From Flavobacteriales bacterium (GTDB lineage Bacteria; Bacteroidota; Bacteroidia; Flavobacteriales; Flavobacteriaceae), in assembly GCA_018335925.1 (NCBI GenBank), contig JAGXRF010000080.1, positions 62,001-126,000 of the forward strand: a DNA stretch of 64,000 bases. The letters run 5' to 3'. Below the pieces are notes generated by a model. That model ran no database searches and was not told where the DNA came from. It worked only from the letters and a program-made list of their open reading frames with translations. The position numbers and the translations under genes are program-made. Each line of letters opens with the position of its first letter. Positions within the stretch are counted from its first letter, which is position 1. Of the stretch, positions 26,900-35,811 are shown one piece after another.

Positions 26900-27330
26900 A
26901 ACAAGTTCACCTTTTATTGATTGGAAATAACGAAGGGGATATTGCTTTAATGATGGATGCCTTTGAAAAGGAAAAAATTAAAGCTAAAGTTAGTATTGCA
27001 AAAAACGGGTCTGAAGCTCTTGAGTATTTGATCCACGATGAGGGCCTCCCAAAGGTTCAAGTGCCTGATCTTATTCTGTTGAATGGTGACATGGAAGTTT
27101 TTAATGGACTTGAGGTGCTTGAAGAAATAAAAAATAGGCCGTCTTTAGGCAATATTCCTGTTATCCTGCTAACAGGAGCTTCCAATCAAAAGGATATTGA
27201 TTTGGCTTATGAAGATTCTTCAACCAATATTACTGTTAAGCCTATTGAAATGGAGGATTTCATTAGTGCTGTATTTAAAACTCGGGAAGTCATGACTTCA
27301 GCTTTAAAGATTTCCAATTTGTGGCTTTAA
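26896..27330 (+). CDS. Degenerate (pseudo-)receiver protein coupled to the 2141-aa kinase
   Basis: The 144-residue sequence aligns end to end with the receiver at 19749 and keeps the receiver fold, switch Thr93 (LLTGAS) and Lys115 (VKPIEM). The two Mg-binding acids are Gly10/Asn11 (LLIGNNEGD instead of LLVEDNPGD), and the phospho-acceptor Asp is Asn63 (LILLNGDM). An Asp lies two residues further on but is out of register. By family knowledge such a protein should not be phosphorylated conventionally. It overlaps the kinase gene by 4 nt, so its dosage is tied to the kinase. It may be a constitutive inhibitor or adaptor. Confidence 0.9.
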   Translation: MKQVHLLLIGNNEGDIALMMDAFEKEKIKAKVSIAKNGSEALEYLIHDEGLPKVQVPDLILLNGDMEVFNGLEVLEEIKNRPSLGNIPVILLTGASNQKDIDLAYEDSSTNITVKPIEMEDFISAVFKTREVMTSALKISNLWL

Positions 27331-27581
27331 GCCCTGTTAAAAGGAAATTACTACTAATTGGGTTTCAATTGAATCTGTTTTTGGATTATTTCAATCAGTT
27401 TTTAATTCTTTGTTTTTGAATAAAATTTTAAACTTCAGGGAAGTAATTTTTTAATTTGGAATATTTGTTCTTCGTGGATGGATGTTCGATAAATGATTAG
27501 GATAAATTTTTTTACAGTACAGAATTCTTTAAATTTCTTTTATCCTGGACTGGGGATACAAAAACCTGCGACTTTTAAGAA

Positions 27582-28010
27582 ATGAAGTTAATAAATTGGA
27601 TTAATGAGATAGTCGTTATTGACCATGACCCCAGCCAACACTTTCTTATCAAAGAACTAATTGGTGAGGTTGATAAAGACATTCCTATACACGGATTTTT
27701 CGGATGCAGTGAGGCATTGAGTTTTTTAGAATCAACACGAATTACTAAGTCCAATTTTAAAAAGTCATTGATGTTTTTGGAATTGAATCTTCCTGATATG
27801 GAAGGATTCCAGTTTCTAAGTCATTACCGAACGTTGGATGCAGAAATCAAAATGAAGTATGAACTTATCATTTTAATGAGTTCGATTAAACCCTCTAATA
27901 AATTAGTGATCATCGATTTTACAGACTTGAAAGGCTTTTATTCAAAGCCCCTAGATCCAATTATCCTTGAAGAAATTCTTCAAAAATTGGCTGCTGAAAG
28001 TTTAAATTGA
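27582..28010 (+). CDS. Stand-alone receiver with Asp->Glu at the phosphorylation site
   Basis: The 142-residue protein has receiver features: Asp14/Asp16 (VVIDHDPSQ), LMFLELNLPDMEGF in place of the usual LxLLDLNLPDM, Ser100/101 (ILMSS) and Lys122 (YSKPLDP). The acceptor Asp is Glu67, a change that in several receivers mimics the phosphorylated state. Everything else needed for the fold is present, so it is probably a functional protein locked in one state. There is no output domain. It lies 250 bp after the degenerate receiver and is probably transcribed separately. A terminator-like inverted repeat follows about 100 bp downstream. Confidence 0.85.
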   Translation: MKLINWINEIVVIDHDPSQHFLIKELIGEVDKDIPIHGFFGCSEALSFLESTRITKSNFKKSLMFLELNLPDMEGFQFLSHYRTLDAEIKMKYELIILMSSIKPSNKLVIIDFTDLKGFYSKPLDPIILEEILQKLAAESLN

Positions 28011-28110
28011 GATGTCCATTTCACTGCTTATAGCCATTTTATTTTCCTCCATCGGAAAAATCCTTAGCAGGAGGCAAATTGAATAAATTTTCTCTCAAAC
28101 ACATGGTTCA

Positions 28111-28153
28111 GCATAAAAAAGCCCTCAAATGTAATTTTTAAGGCTTTTTATGC
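28111..28153. terminator. Bidirectional terminator-like inverted repeat
   Basis: GCATAAAAAAGCC and GGCTTTTTATGC form a nearly perfect 12-bp stem (one extra A) with an ~18-nt loop. A- and T-rich arms flank the GC core, so it could work in either direction. It closes the signalling island about 100 nt after the last receiver stop. Confidence 0.65.
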
Positions 28154-28336
28154 TCCCTCCATCATCGGTGTTTTTTCCCGGAGAATACTTCCTTTAGGCT
28201 TAAAGGAGGTTCAAAATCTATTTTTTTCAGTTTGATGAATTAGTTAGGCGGTTAGCCTTTCAAGAAAAAACTAAAATCTAAATACCTATCCCGGCTTAAC
28301 TTTAAATTCATTTATTAAGATTGATTAAAAATAATC

Positions 28337-28367
28337 TTGTTTAGAATTAATCTAATTAATAGGTTTG
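28337..28367 (+). promoter_or_regulatory. Bacteroidota-type -33/-7 promoter of the siderophore receptor operon
   Basis: TTG at 28337-28339 and TAGGTTTG at 28360-28367 match the Bacteroidota sigma-A consensus (TTG, 19-21 nt, TAnnTTTG) with 20-nt spacing. Transcription would begin about 28372-28375, very close to the first ATG (28377), which makes the ATG at 28392 a reasonable alternative start. Confidence 0.6.
28341..28355. promoter_or_regulatory. Palindrome in promoter spacer, candidate iron-repressor (Fur-like) operator
   Basis: TTAGA-ATTAA-TCTAA is a perfect 5-bp-arm palindrome lying wholly inside the -33/-7 spacer of the TonB receptor/PepSY operon. Position and AT-rich symmetry suit a repressor that occludes RNA polymerase. 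Fur is a guess from the function of the genes, not from a match to a verified box. Confidence 0.4.
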
Positions 28368-28376
28368 TGGCATCAT

Positions 28377-30770
28377 ATGAATAAACGTATCATGAATCAC
28401 AAACAACTCATATTTGCTTTAGCCTTTTTCCTTGTCTCAACCTTGGCCTTTGCCCAAAATGGCATAATCCAAGGTCAAGTTACCACAGCAGATAATCAAG
28501 CTCTTGAATTCGTCAATGTCGGGTTGAAGGGTCTTCCCAAGGGTTCGACCACAGACCGATTTGGGAGATTTGAAATCAAAAATGTTCCGCCAGGAACTTA
28601 CACGGTGTTTGCCTCTTTTGTGGGAATCGAGAAACAGGAGCAAACTATCACCCTTTCTTCAGGGGAGACTGTCACTTTAAACTTTAAAGTAAAAGAGAGT
28701 TCTACTGACCTTTCTGAAGTGGTGATTACTGACTTTTCATCCAATCGGTTTTATTCGGATTCCAGTTTTACTATTGGAAAGTTACCCTTAAAGGACCTTG
28801 AAAATCCTCAAGTTTACAACTCTATTTCTAGTCGACTTTTGAGAGAGCAAGTAGTCACCAACATGAACGAAGCGATGAAAAACGCGACTGGAGTGACCAG
28901 GCTTTGGGAATCCACCGGACGGGGAGGTGACGGGGCTGAATATTATTCTATGAGGGGATTTTCTGTCCAGCCTACCCTTGTGAATGGGATGCCAAACGTG
29001 AACAACGGAGCATTAGATCCTGCCAACATCGAAACCATCGATGTGGTTAAAGGCCCATCTGGGACTCTTTTTGGAAGTGCTGTCATATCCTATGGTGGGT
29101 TAATTAATATCACAACAAAAAAACCATTTGACCTATTCAAGGGTGAAGTGGGTTTCATAACCGGAAGTTTTGGAATGAACAGAGTCACCACAGATGTCAA
29201 TGTACCGATCAGTGGATCTACAGCAGTACGAATAAATTCTGCCTTTCAATCCCAGAACTCTTTCCAGGATGCAGGCAATAGAAGTTCATTCTTTTTTGCC
29301 CCTTCATTTAAGTTTCAGGCTTCCGAGCGTCTTACTTTTTTGATCAACACGGAGTTTCTCGAGTCAAAGTCTGTAAATGCGCCAATGATTTTCCTAAACC
29401 GAAATGCTGCATTGAAATTTGACCGCATTGACCCATTTCTGGATAACTATGAAAAATCATTTACAGGAAATGAATTGAGTATCCGAAATCCCAGCTACGG
29501 AATTCAGGCCCAAGCGCTATATAAACTTTCTCCTCTCTGGACTTCTCAGACAGTTCTTTCAAGAAGTTCTACCAAAACAGATGGGTACTACCATTATCTT
29601 TTTGATGCAGGTGATGGTGATTCTTTTACCCGATTTATATCAGATCGAAGTGGTCAGACAATTACCACCGACATCCAACAGAATTTTATCGGAGATTTTA
29701 ATTTGGGACAATTCAGAAATAGGATGGTGGTTGGATTTGATTACTATGATCAAAGCATTTTCAATGGAAGTACCGGTTGGGTAGCCAATGGTTCTGTCAA
29801 ACTTTCAGACGGAAGCGATACCGGAGTATTGACACAGGCAGGCGTTGACGATTTGCTAAAAAATTCCTTTGAGGGAAATTCCACCGGCAAAAGTACGGTA
29901 CTCAGTGCCTACGTTTCAGATGTCATCAACCTTAGATCCAATCTTTCGGTTATGGCAAGTCTTCGAGCAGATCGATTCGAGGGTAAAACGGATTATTGGA
30001 TCGAAGAGGAAGTAAAAAGTCAGACCGCTTTATCTCCTAAAATCGGTGTGGTTTACCAGCCCATCCAGGACAAAGTTTCAGTTTTTGCCAACTACATGAA
30101 TGGGTTTGTGAATGTGGCGCCTCGTACTGTGGCAAATGTGGACGGTTCTAACCCTAGACTTCAGACTTTCGATCCTGAACAGGCAAACCAGTTTGAACTG
30201 GGTGTTAAAGCAAATTTGCTCAAAGACCGACTGGCTGCCACGGCGAGCTACTACGATATTCGGGTAAAAAATCGCCTGATCAACGATCCGGAAAATATCA
30301 ACAATACCCTACAGGCCGGTGAAGTGGAAAGCAAAGGATTTGAATTTTCGCTTGTTGCCTCTCCATTTGAAGGGATGAGTGTGATCGCAGGATATTCAAA
30401 TAACTCCGCTCAAGTGACAAAAGATAATCCGGTCAATGGATACTTGGGGTTAAGACCGGAAGAAGCAGGCCCAGAAGAATTAGTCAACTTTTGGCTAAGC
30501 TATTCCATCCCTTCTGGTGGTTTGAAAGGCTTTGGTGTCGGATTTGGAGGAAATGCCGCTTCTGAACATTTAACCCTCAATCGATCCAACGGAACCTTTA
30601 CTCTTCCGGCTTATGAGGTGTTTAATGCAGCAATTTCATATACGAGTAGCCAATACCTTTTGTCTCTAAAGGTGAATAATCTAACTAATGAGCGCTATTT
30701 CTCAGGTTGGTCGACTGTAACCCCTCAGGCTCCACGAACCTTGGCTATCGGATTTAACTATCGATTTTAA
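28377..30770 (+). CDS. TonB-dependent siderophore-type receptor
   Basis: A signal peptide ends at AFAQ. A carboxypeptidase-regulatory-like domain follows (about 25-110; GIIQGQVTTADNQALEFVNV, FGRFEIKNVPPGTYTV). The plug has NATGVTRLWEST, YYSMRGFSVQPTLVNGMP and IETIDVVKGPSGTLFGS; the barrel ends LAIGFNYRF with the classic terminal Phe. These plug motifs are those of ferric-siderophore receptors (FhuA/FpvA class). It takes ferric chelates across the outer membrane using TonB energy. The next gene (PepSY reductase-like) overlaps by 1 nt, which supports iron uptake. I used the ATG at 28377 instead of the TTG at 28365; the ATG at 28392 is also possible. Confidence 0.93.
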   Translation: MNKRIMNHKQLIFALAFFLVSTLAFAQNGIIQGQVTTADNQALEFVNVGLKGLPKGSTTDRFGRFEIKNVPPGTYTVFASFVGIEKQEQTITLSSGETVTLNFKVKESSTDLSEVVITDFSSNRFYSDSSFTIGKLPLKDLENPQVYNSISSRLLREQVVTNMNEAMKNATGVTRLWESTGRGGDGAEYYSMRGFSVQPTLVNGMPNVNNGALDPANIETIDVVKGPSGTLFGSAVISYGGLINITTKKPFDLFKGEVGFITGSFGMNRVTTDVNVPISGSTAVRINSAFQSQNSFQDAGNRSSFFFAPSFKFQASERLTFLINTEFLESKSVNAPMIFLNRNAALKFDRIDPFLDNYEKSFTGNELSIRNPSYGIQAQALYKLSPLWTSQTVLSRSSTKTDGYYHYLFDAGDGDSFTRFISDRSGQTITTDIQQNFIGDFNLGQFRNRMVVGFDYYDQSIFNGSTGWVANGSVKLSDGSDTGVLTQAGVDDLLKNSFEGNSTGKSTVLSAYVSDVINLRSNLSVMASLRADRFEGKTDYWIEEEVKSQTALSPKIGVVYQPIQDKVSVFANYMNGFVNVAPRTVANVDGSNPRLQTFDPEQANQFELGVKANLLKDRLAATASYYDIRVKNRLINDPENINNTLQAGEVESKGFEFSLVASPFEGMSVIAGYSNNSAQVTKDNPVNGYLGLRPEEAGPEELVNFWLSYSIPSGGLKGFGVGFGGNAASEHLTLNRSNGTFTLPAYEVFNAAISYTSSQYLLSLKVNNLTNERYFSGWSTVTPQAPRTLAIGFNYRF

Positions 30771-31936
30771 TGAATCTAAAATATTGGATAGGTAAAATAC
30801 ATCTCTTGCTAGGACTATCGTCCGGGCTAGTGGTGTTTATTGTGGCTGTAACAGGTTGTATTTATGCTTTCCAGTCTGAAATTCAGGATTTGATTCAGCC
30901 TTATCGATATGTGGATCAAGTCGGGGAGACTATTTTGCCACCTTCAGAAGTGTGGAAATTAGCGGATGAGGCTTTACCTGGAAAGCACCTGCATGGAATC
31001 CTCTATCCTCAGATAGAAAACAGGGCTGCACAGGCCATTTACTATAGTTTTGAGGAGAATTACTATTATTTTGTTTATGTGGATCAGTTCACCGGCAAAA
31101 TCCTGAAGGTAAAAGATGAGTATGCTGACTTTTTTAGGGTTGTCCTAGACGGTCATTTTTACCTCTGGTTGCCTCCGGAAATTGGGCAACCCGTAGTGGC
31201 TTCGTTTACACTTGTATTTCTGGTCATGGTCATCACTGGACTGATTCTTTGGTGGCCAAGAAGGAAAAAAGGGGTTGATAAGAGTTTTAAAATTCGTTGG
31301 GATGCTCGTTGGAGAAGAAAGAACTACGATCTTCATCAAGTTCTAGGGTTTTATGTGATGATTTTCGCCTTGGTTTTTGCCCTCACCGGTTTGGTTTGGG
31401 GCTTTACCTGGTTTAGGGATGGATATTACGAGATCACTACAGGCGGAAAACAGTTTGTGGAGTATAATGCTCCACTTTCTGATTCTACTTCGGTTTATCA
31501 AGGAGAAGTGCCGGGGATTGATCAGGTCTGGAGAAAAATGCAGGAGGAATATCCTACTGCAGAATGGATCGAGGTTCATCCTCCAGATTATAAGCATGGC
31601 TCCTACGCAGCCAATGCCAATCCAGATGCGGACACCTATTGGAAAATGGACTACCGATATTTTGATCAATATACTTTAGAAGAACTTCCAGTTGATCACA
31701 TATGGAATCGATATTCTAATGCGAGCTTTGGGGATAAACTTCAAAGGGTTAATTATGACATCCATGTAGGAGCAATAGGAGGTCTGCCGGGGAAATTTCT
31801 GGCATTTTGTCTCAGTGGGATTATCGCCTCATTGCCAGTAACTGGTTTTTTGATTTGGTGGGGAAGGAAAAAGAAGGGCAGATCCCAAAATAAATTTTCA
31901 AAGGAAAAATCCGCTCAAAAACGTATTCCTGCCTAA
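30770..31936 (+). CDS. PepSY-associated transmembrane protein (iron-regulated, putative ferric-siderophore reductase)
   Basis: This 388-residue protein has four membrane segments: GLSSGLVVFIVAVTGCIYAF (near 17-36), PVVASFTLVFLVMVITGLILWWP, LGFYVMIFALVFALTGLVWGF and FLAFCLSGIIASLPVTGFLIWWG. Periplasmic PepSY-like regions lie between them (for example VDQFTGKILKV). The W-W-P/R-R-K-K ends and paired helices are typical of PepSY_TM proteins encoded beside TonB siderophore receptors, thought to reduce ferric siderophores or handle heme. The start codon overlaps the receptor stop (TAATG), so the two are translationally coupled. Confidence 0.9.
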   Translation: MNLKYWIGKIHLLLGLSSGLVVFIVAVTGCIYAFQSEIQDLIQPYRYVDQVGETILPPSEVWKLADEALPGKHLHGILYPQIENRAAQAIYYSFEENYYYFVYVDQFTGKILKVKDEYADFFRVVLDGHFYLWLPPEIGQPVVASFTLVFLVMVITGLILWWPRRKKGVDKSFKIRWDARWRRKNYDLHQVLGFYVMIFALVFALTGLVWGFTWFRDGYYEITTGGKQFVEYNAPLSDSTSVYQGEVPGIDQVWRKMQEEYPTAEWIEVHPPDYKHGSYAANANPDADTYWKMDYRYFDQYTLEELPVDHIWNRYSNASFGDKLQRVNYDIHVGAIGGLPGKFLAFCLSGIIASLPVTGFLIWWGRKKKGRSQNKFSKEKSAQKRIPA

Positions 31937-32181
31937 TAGATAAGTAGATTTCTATTCTCGGGAATTGAAATCAGCGAATTCGATGGATTTGAAGTTTTAC
32001 TCGAATTTTCTATGCTATATAAATTAGTTTGGGCCTGAAATAAGGGAAGGAATCAACAAAAAAGAATAGGGAATTGAATCCTGAAATTTACCTTTTTAAT
32101 AATCTGAAAATTCAGGGGATTAGAATGGCTTGACGAAATATTTAAAACAGATTTGAATTGATAATTCCTGAAACTCAATAA

Positions 32182-32574
32182 TTAGATTAGCCAACCCCCT
32201 AATTTTTCAATTAGTTTGTTTACTTGAATATCTTCCATCGGCTTTTCCCAATAGTCAATCACAATCTTGTATTCTTTTGACCTTTCTCGCTCGGACACAC
32301 TTAAAGATGAAGTAACCATAACTACCTTTATGTCTGCATTTTGGATTTTTACCTTAAGGATTTCCAAGAAATCCCATCCAGAGACTTTTGGCATGTTTAT
32401 GTCTAAAAAAATCAATATTCGGGAGGTGTTAACATCAATTGGAAGCAGGTGATTTAAGGCATCTTCGGCATTTGTAAAAGTTGTAGGATTTACACTTAAA
32501 TGAGTTTCGGTAACGATAAGTTCATGAAGGAACAGCACTCCCGGATCATCATCAATTATTAAAACCTTTGCCAT
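32182..32574 (-). CDS. Single-domain response regulator
   Basis: The 130-residue receiver is intact: acidic triplet IIDDDPG (8-10), phospho-acceptor Asp58 (ILIFLDINMP), Thr88 (VMVTSS) and Lys111 (YWEKPMED). It has no output domain. It lies 8 nt downstream of the propeller sensor on the same strand and is almost certainly co-transcribed. Because that sensor carries a DHp-like histidine but no ATPase domain, the phosphate source must be another kinase, or the two proteins signal by contact. It is convergent with the PepSY gene. Confidence 0.93.
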   Translation of the reverse strand: MAKVLIIDDDPGVLFLHELIVTETHLSVNPTTFTNAEDALNHLLPIDVNTSRILIFLDINMPKVSGWDFLEILKVKIQNADIKVVMVTSSLSVSERERSKEYKIVIDYWEKPMEDIQVNKLIEKLGGWLI

Positions 32575-32582
32575 TTTCTCTT

Positions 32583-35261
32583 TTATGATTTTTTCAAATT
32601 CTCTGAAATTGAGTGCGTCTCTTTTACGATTTGATCAAGTTCTTTTAGGGTTTCCAATAGTTCCAACTCCAATTCCTCTTTAGTTTTTCCTACTTTGTTG
32701 TAAGTGGGATATTTGATAAGTAATTGATTTATCCCTATTGCTTTGGTAAGAGGAGCCCGTACTAAATGGGACTGTTTCCAAGTAATTTCTTTTAGAATGG
32801 AATTTTGGTTTTCAATTTCCTTTAGTGCTTCTATTAATTTTTCATTTGTATGGCTTAATTCCAAGGTTCTCAGGGAAACCATAGACTCAAACCTGTTTTT
32901 CATCTTCCAATTGAAGTAGTATTGGAAACTGATGTAAATCAATAGAATTAATGAAACGACTATTAAAACCCTAAAAAAAGTGGATTCAAAAAAGGATGGA
33001 ATAACTCGGATAGGTAGTGATTTAATTGTTTCTAATTGCCCATATCTTAGGATTTTTACCTCGAGCGTGTATGAGCCAGGCTTCAGCCCGTTGAAATTAA
33101 GTTGCCTTTGGTCTTTAATCGGAAGCCAGTTGTCAGTTTTATTATCAATTCTATAAAACAAGGAATATTGATATGGATTTGTAAAATCGATCAGGTTAAA
33201 GGAAATCTGAAACATTCGGACGCCTTGTGGAATGATAACTTCATCAGCAATTGAAGTGAATTGATCTCCAATTTGAAGCTCATCCCAAATAAAATTGGGA
33301 GAATTGGTTGGTTTTTGTGAAATGGTGTATGGATCAATTACCCCTACACCCTCTACTGTGGGAATCCAAATTTTCCCGGAATAATCTTTCAATGCTGAAG
33401 GGAAAATCAGTCCGTTGGTTTCTGAATTTGGCATTCCCATTTGTTTGTTGTACAAAGTTGAACCCAAAAAAAATTCTTGGTCAGTACTGTTCTTAAAATA
33501 TTCAAGCTCCGAATTTGAAAAATATTGGACTCCAAAATTATTACTAATCCATAGTCCATTTACCGGATCAGGAGTAATGCTGTATACACTTCTCGATTTA
33601 AGTCCATTGGATTTTTTTAATGACTTAAATCGATTTTCCTTGTAAAGAATGATGCCTCCATGGGTTCCAAACCATAAGTCATTTTTTTCATCTTCATAAA
33701 TGCAATAAATAACATCTTCGCCAGGGGTAAGAGGGAGAGTCTGATTTTGAATTAACTTTCCATCTTCAATTCTGAAAATCCCCTTGTTCATCGACCCAAC
33801 GACAATTTGGCTATTTTTTAATTCCAAAATGCTGATAAAACTGGTTTGATCATAAAGGGGAGGGAGTTCCACCAGATGTAAAATCCCGTTTTGGTCTAAA
33901 TAATGGATACCGCCATACCGGGTCAGAATCCAAAGCCTTCCTCCGGAGTCCTGATAAATGGCATAGATGTAGTCACTTTTGAGTCCATTTTTAGCGGTAA
34001 TCGTGTCAACAACTTTTCTGGTCTTTTGATCAATTACTGTTATCCCAGATGTGGAACCAACATAAATATTCCCTTCTTTTGAACCTATTGAAGTTACCCC
34101 ATTTTGGATAAGCCCCTCATTTACTGAGATCGATTGAAGGTCGTCTCCTTTTATCCGGTAGATACCGTTGGCCTTTGTTCCTATCCAAATACTTGAATCG
34201 TTTGCCTGAAAAACCGCTTTGACGTTCTTTTCTTTGAGCGAAGCAAATTTCAATTGGTTAACCTTTGCAGGTTTCGCTATAACCAATCCTTTTCCTAAGG
34301 TTCCTAAGTAAATATTATCTTCTTCTTTGATGATTTTACGAACAGTATAGTTTTTTAGCTCTGGGAAATTGATCCGGGAAACATTCCCATTTTCAATTAC
34401 AATCAAACCTTTTTCCAAAGAACCCGCCCAAATCCTGTTTTCGGAATCTGAAAACAAACTTGTTGGATTAATGTCCGGATATACATCATAAGAGACTATG
34501 ATTTCCATATCATAATCTTTATTAATTCGAAAAATGCCCGCCTCGGAAGAAACAAATACAGCGGAATTCGAACCAAAAACCTTTCCTGCCAAGAAAGTAT
34601 CTGAGGTTACTAGCCTGGAACTTTTCAGTTTTAAATCCAGCTCATATAACCCGTGGGTGGTGCCTACCAAAAGTTTGGTTGAATCCAACTGAAAAAAACT
34701 TAAAATTTCGAGCGGAACTTTCGGATTCCAAAATTCAAGCGGACTAAATTCATTGTTTTGTAAAACATGTATTTTCCCTGATTGAGTCCCGATAAGTACT
34801 TCCCCGGTATCATTTTCGAATATTGCTCTGATCCAGGTGTTTTCCGTAATAGATGAACAATCAATTACTTTTTTAATATTTTGCTCAAGAAGTGCAATAC
34901 TTCGATCGGCAGTTGCCCAAATCCCGCCTGGGGTTTTAAAGAACGTGTAATAAGTCTGTTCCAACATAATCGGATAGGTCTCCTGATCAAAGACTTTTGG
35001 AGTAGTTCCATCCAGTCTGACCAAACCCTCCTCAGTTGCAACCCAGAGGTACCCCAGGTTATCCTTCTCCAGTGCAAAAACTGCATTTTGAGGCAACCCA
35101 TTCGAGTTATCCCATATTTCCACTACATAATCATTGGAATACTCGATTGAATCCTTGAAAAACGTATTGCTCTGGGCGAGGCAATTGTTTTCCCAGTTTA
35201 AACCGAAAAAAAGTTCAATCAGGATAAAAAATGAAAATTTGAGAAAATTAGTATTGCTCAA
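32583..35261 (-). CDS. Two-component-type propeller/Y_Y_Y sensor ending in a DHp-like hairpin, no kinase ATPase domain
   Basis: After a signal peptide (about 1-29) come many reg_prop blades (about 45-640; GLPQNAVFALEKDNLGYLWV, DSENRIWAGSLEKGL, DEKNDLWFGTHGG). A Y_Y_Y domain (about 680-765; NPYQYSLFYRIDN, LKPGSYTLEVKIL), one membrane helix (about 770-790; VLIVVSLILLIYISFQYY) and a cytoplasmic coiled coil follow. The end is TWKQSHLVRAPLTKAIG, with His832, and a second helix. The protein stops there at 892 aa; the HATPase domain of hybrid sensors is absent and no remnant is visible downstream. The receiver gene follows after 8 nt. In this fold the periplasmic double propeller often senses glycans, but the ligand here is unknown. 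Confidence 0.9.
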   Translation of the reverse strand: MSNTNFLKFSFFILIELFFGLNWENNCLAQSNTFFKDSIEYSNDYVVEIWDNSNGLPQNAVFALEKDNLGYLWVATEEGLVRLDGTTPKVFDQETYPIMLEQTYYTFFKTPGGIWATADRSIALLEQNIKKVIDCSSITENTWIRAIFENDTGEVLIGTQSGKIHVLQNNEFSPLEFWNPKVPLEILSFFQLDSTKLLVGTTHGLYELDLKLKSSRLVTSDTFLAGKVFGSNSAVFVSSEAGIFRINKDYDMEIIVSYDVYPDINPTSLFSDSENRIWAGSLEKGLIVIENGNVSRINFPELKNYTVRKIIKEEDNIYLGTLGKGLVIAKPAKVNQLKFASLKEKNVKAVFQANDSSIWIGTKANGIYRIKGDDLQSISVNEGLIQNGVTSIGSKEGNIYVGSTSGITVIDQKTRKVVDTITAKNGLKSDYIYAIYQDSGGRLWILTRYGGIHYLDQNGILHLVELPPLYDQTSFISILELKNSQIVVGSMNKGIFRIEDGKLIQNQTLPLTPGEDVIYCIYEDEKNDLWFGTHGGIILYKENRFKSLKKSNGLKSRSVYSITPDPVNGLWISNNFGVQYFSNSELEYFKNSTDQEFFLGSTLYNKQMGMPNSETNGLIFPSALKDYSGKIWIPTVEGVGVIDPYTISQKPTNSPNFIWDELQIGDQFTSIADEVIIPQGVRMFQISFNLIDFTNPYQYSLFYRIDNKTDNWLPIKDQRQLNFNGLKPGSYTLEVKILRYGQLETIKSLPIRVIPSFFESTFFRVLIVVSLILLIYISFQYYFNWKMKNRFESMVSLRTLELSHTNEKLIEALKEIENQNSILKEITWKQSHLVRAPLTKAIGINQLLIKYPTYNKVGKTKEELELELLETLKELDQIVKETHSISENLKKS

Positions 35262-35811
35262 AATAGTTGATATCAGTGGGTTGATGTATTAAGGGCAATG
35301 TATAATCAACAGGGCACAGTCGGAGTTTCAAAACCTTTTGATTCAAGGAATATTCGATATTTTCAAACTGAATGAAATTTAAATTTTTTTCGGGAAAAAT
35401 GGGGTTTTATTTTCTGGTGAAAAATTGATTTGACTGATCAATTAAAAAGCAGTTTGTTGGTAATTTAATGGGATTAAATACTCCGATTTAACTGGTTAGC
35501 TGATTTTCTTCCGTTTAAGTAAAAATAATTAGGTTTTAAAGAGTTTCAAATAAATTGGACTAAATAGTTAAACAAATGAAGGTTTGATTTTATAAAACAG
35601 GGATAGACTTTACTTCCCATTTTAATTGAAATCCTCAAAACTTTCAATGCTCGATTTTTTCCACCTTATTTTTTTGAATTAATATTCAACTTGGAGGGAA
35701 AAAGGATCTTTTACTTCCAGATATTGATTTTTTAATTAGTCTCAGTCTCCCAAGACCTTCAATAGTTCTAGTCAACAGTTGGAAATTGACGGATAATCAA
35801 TTTGTCTTTTA

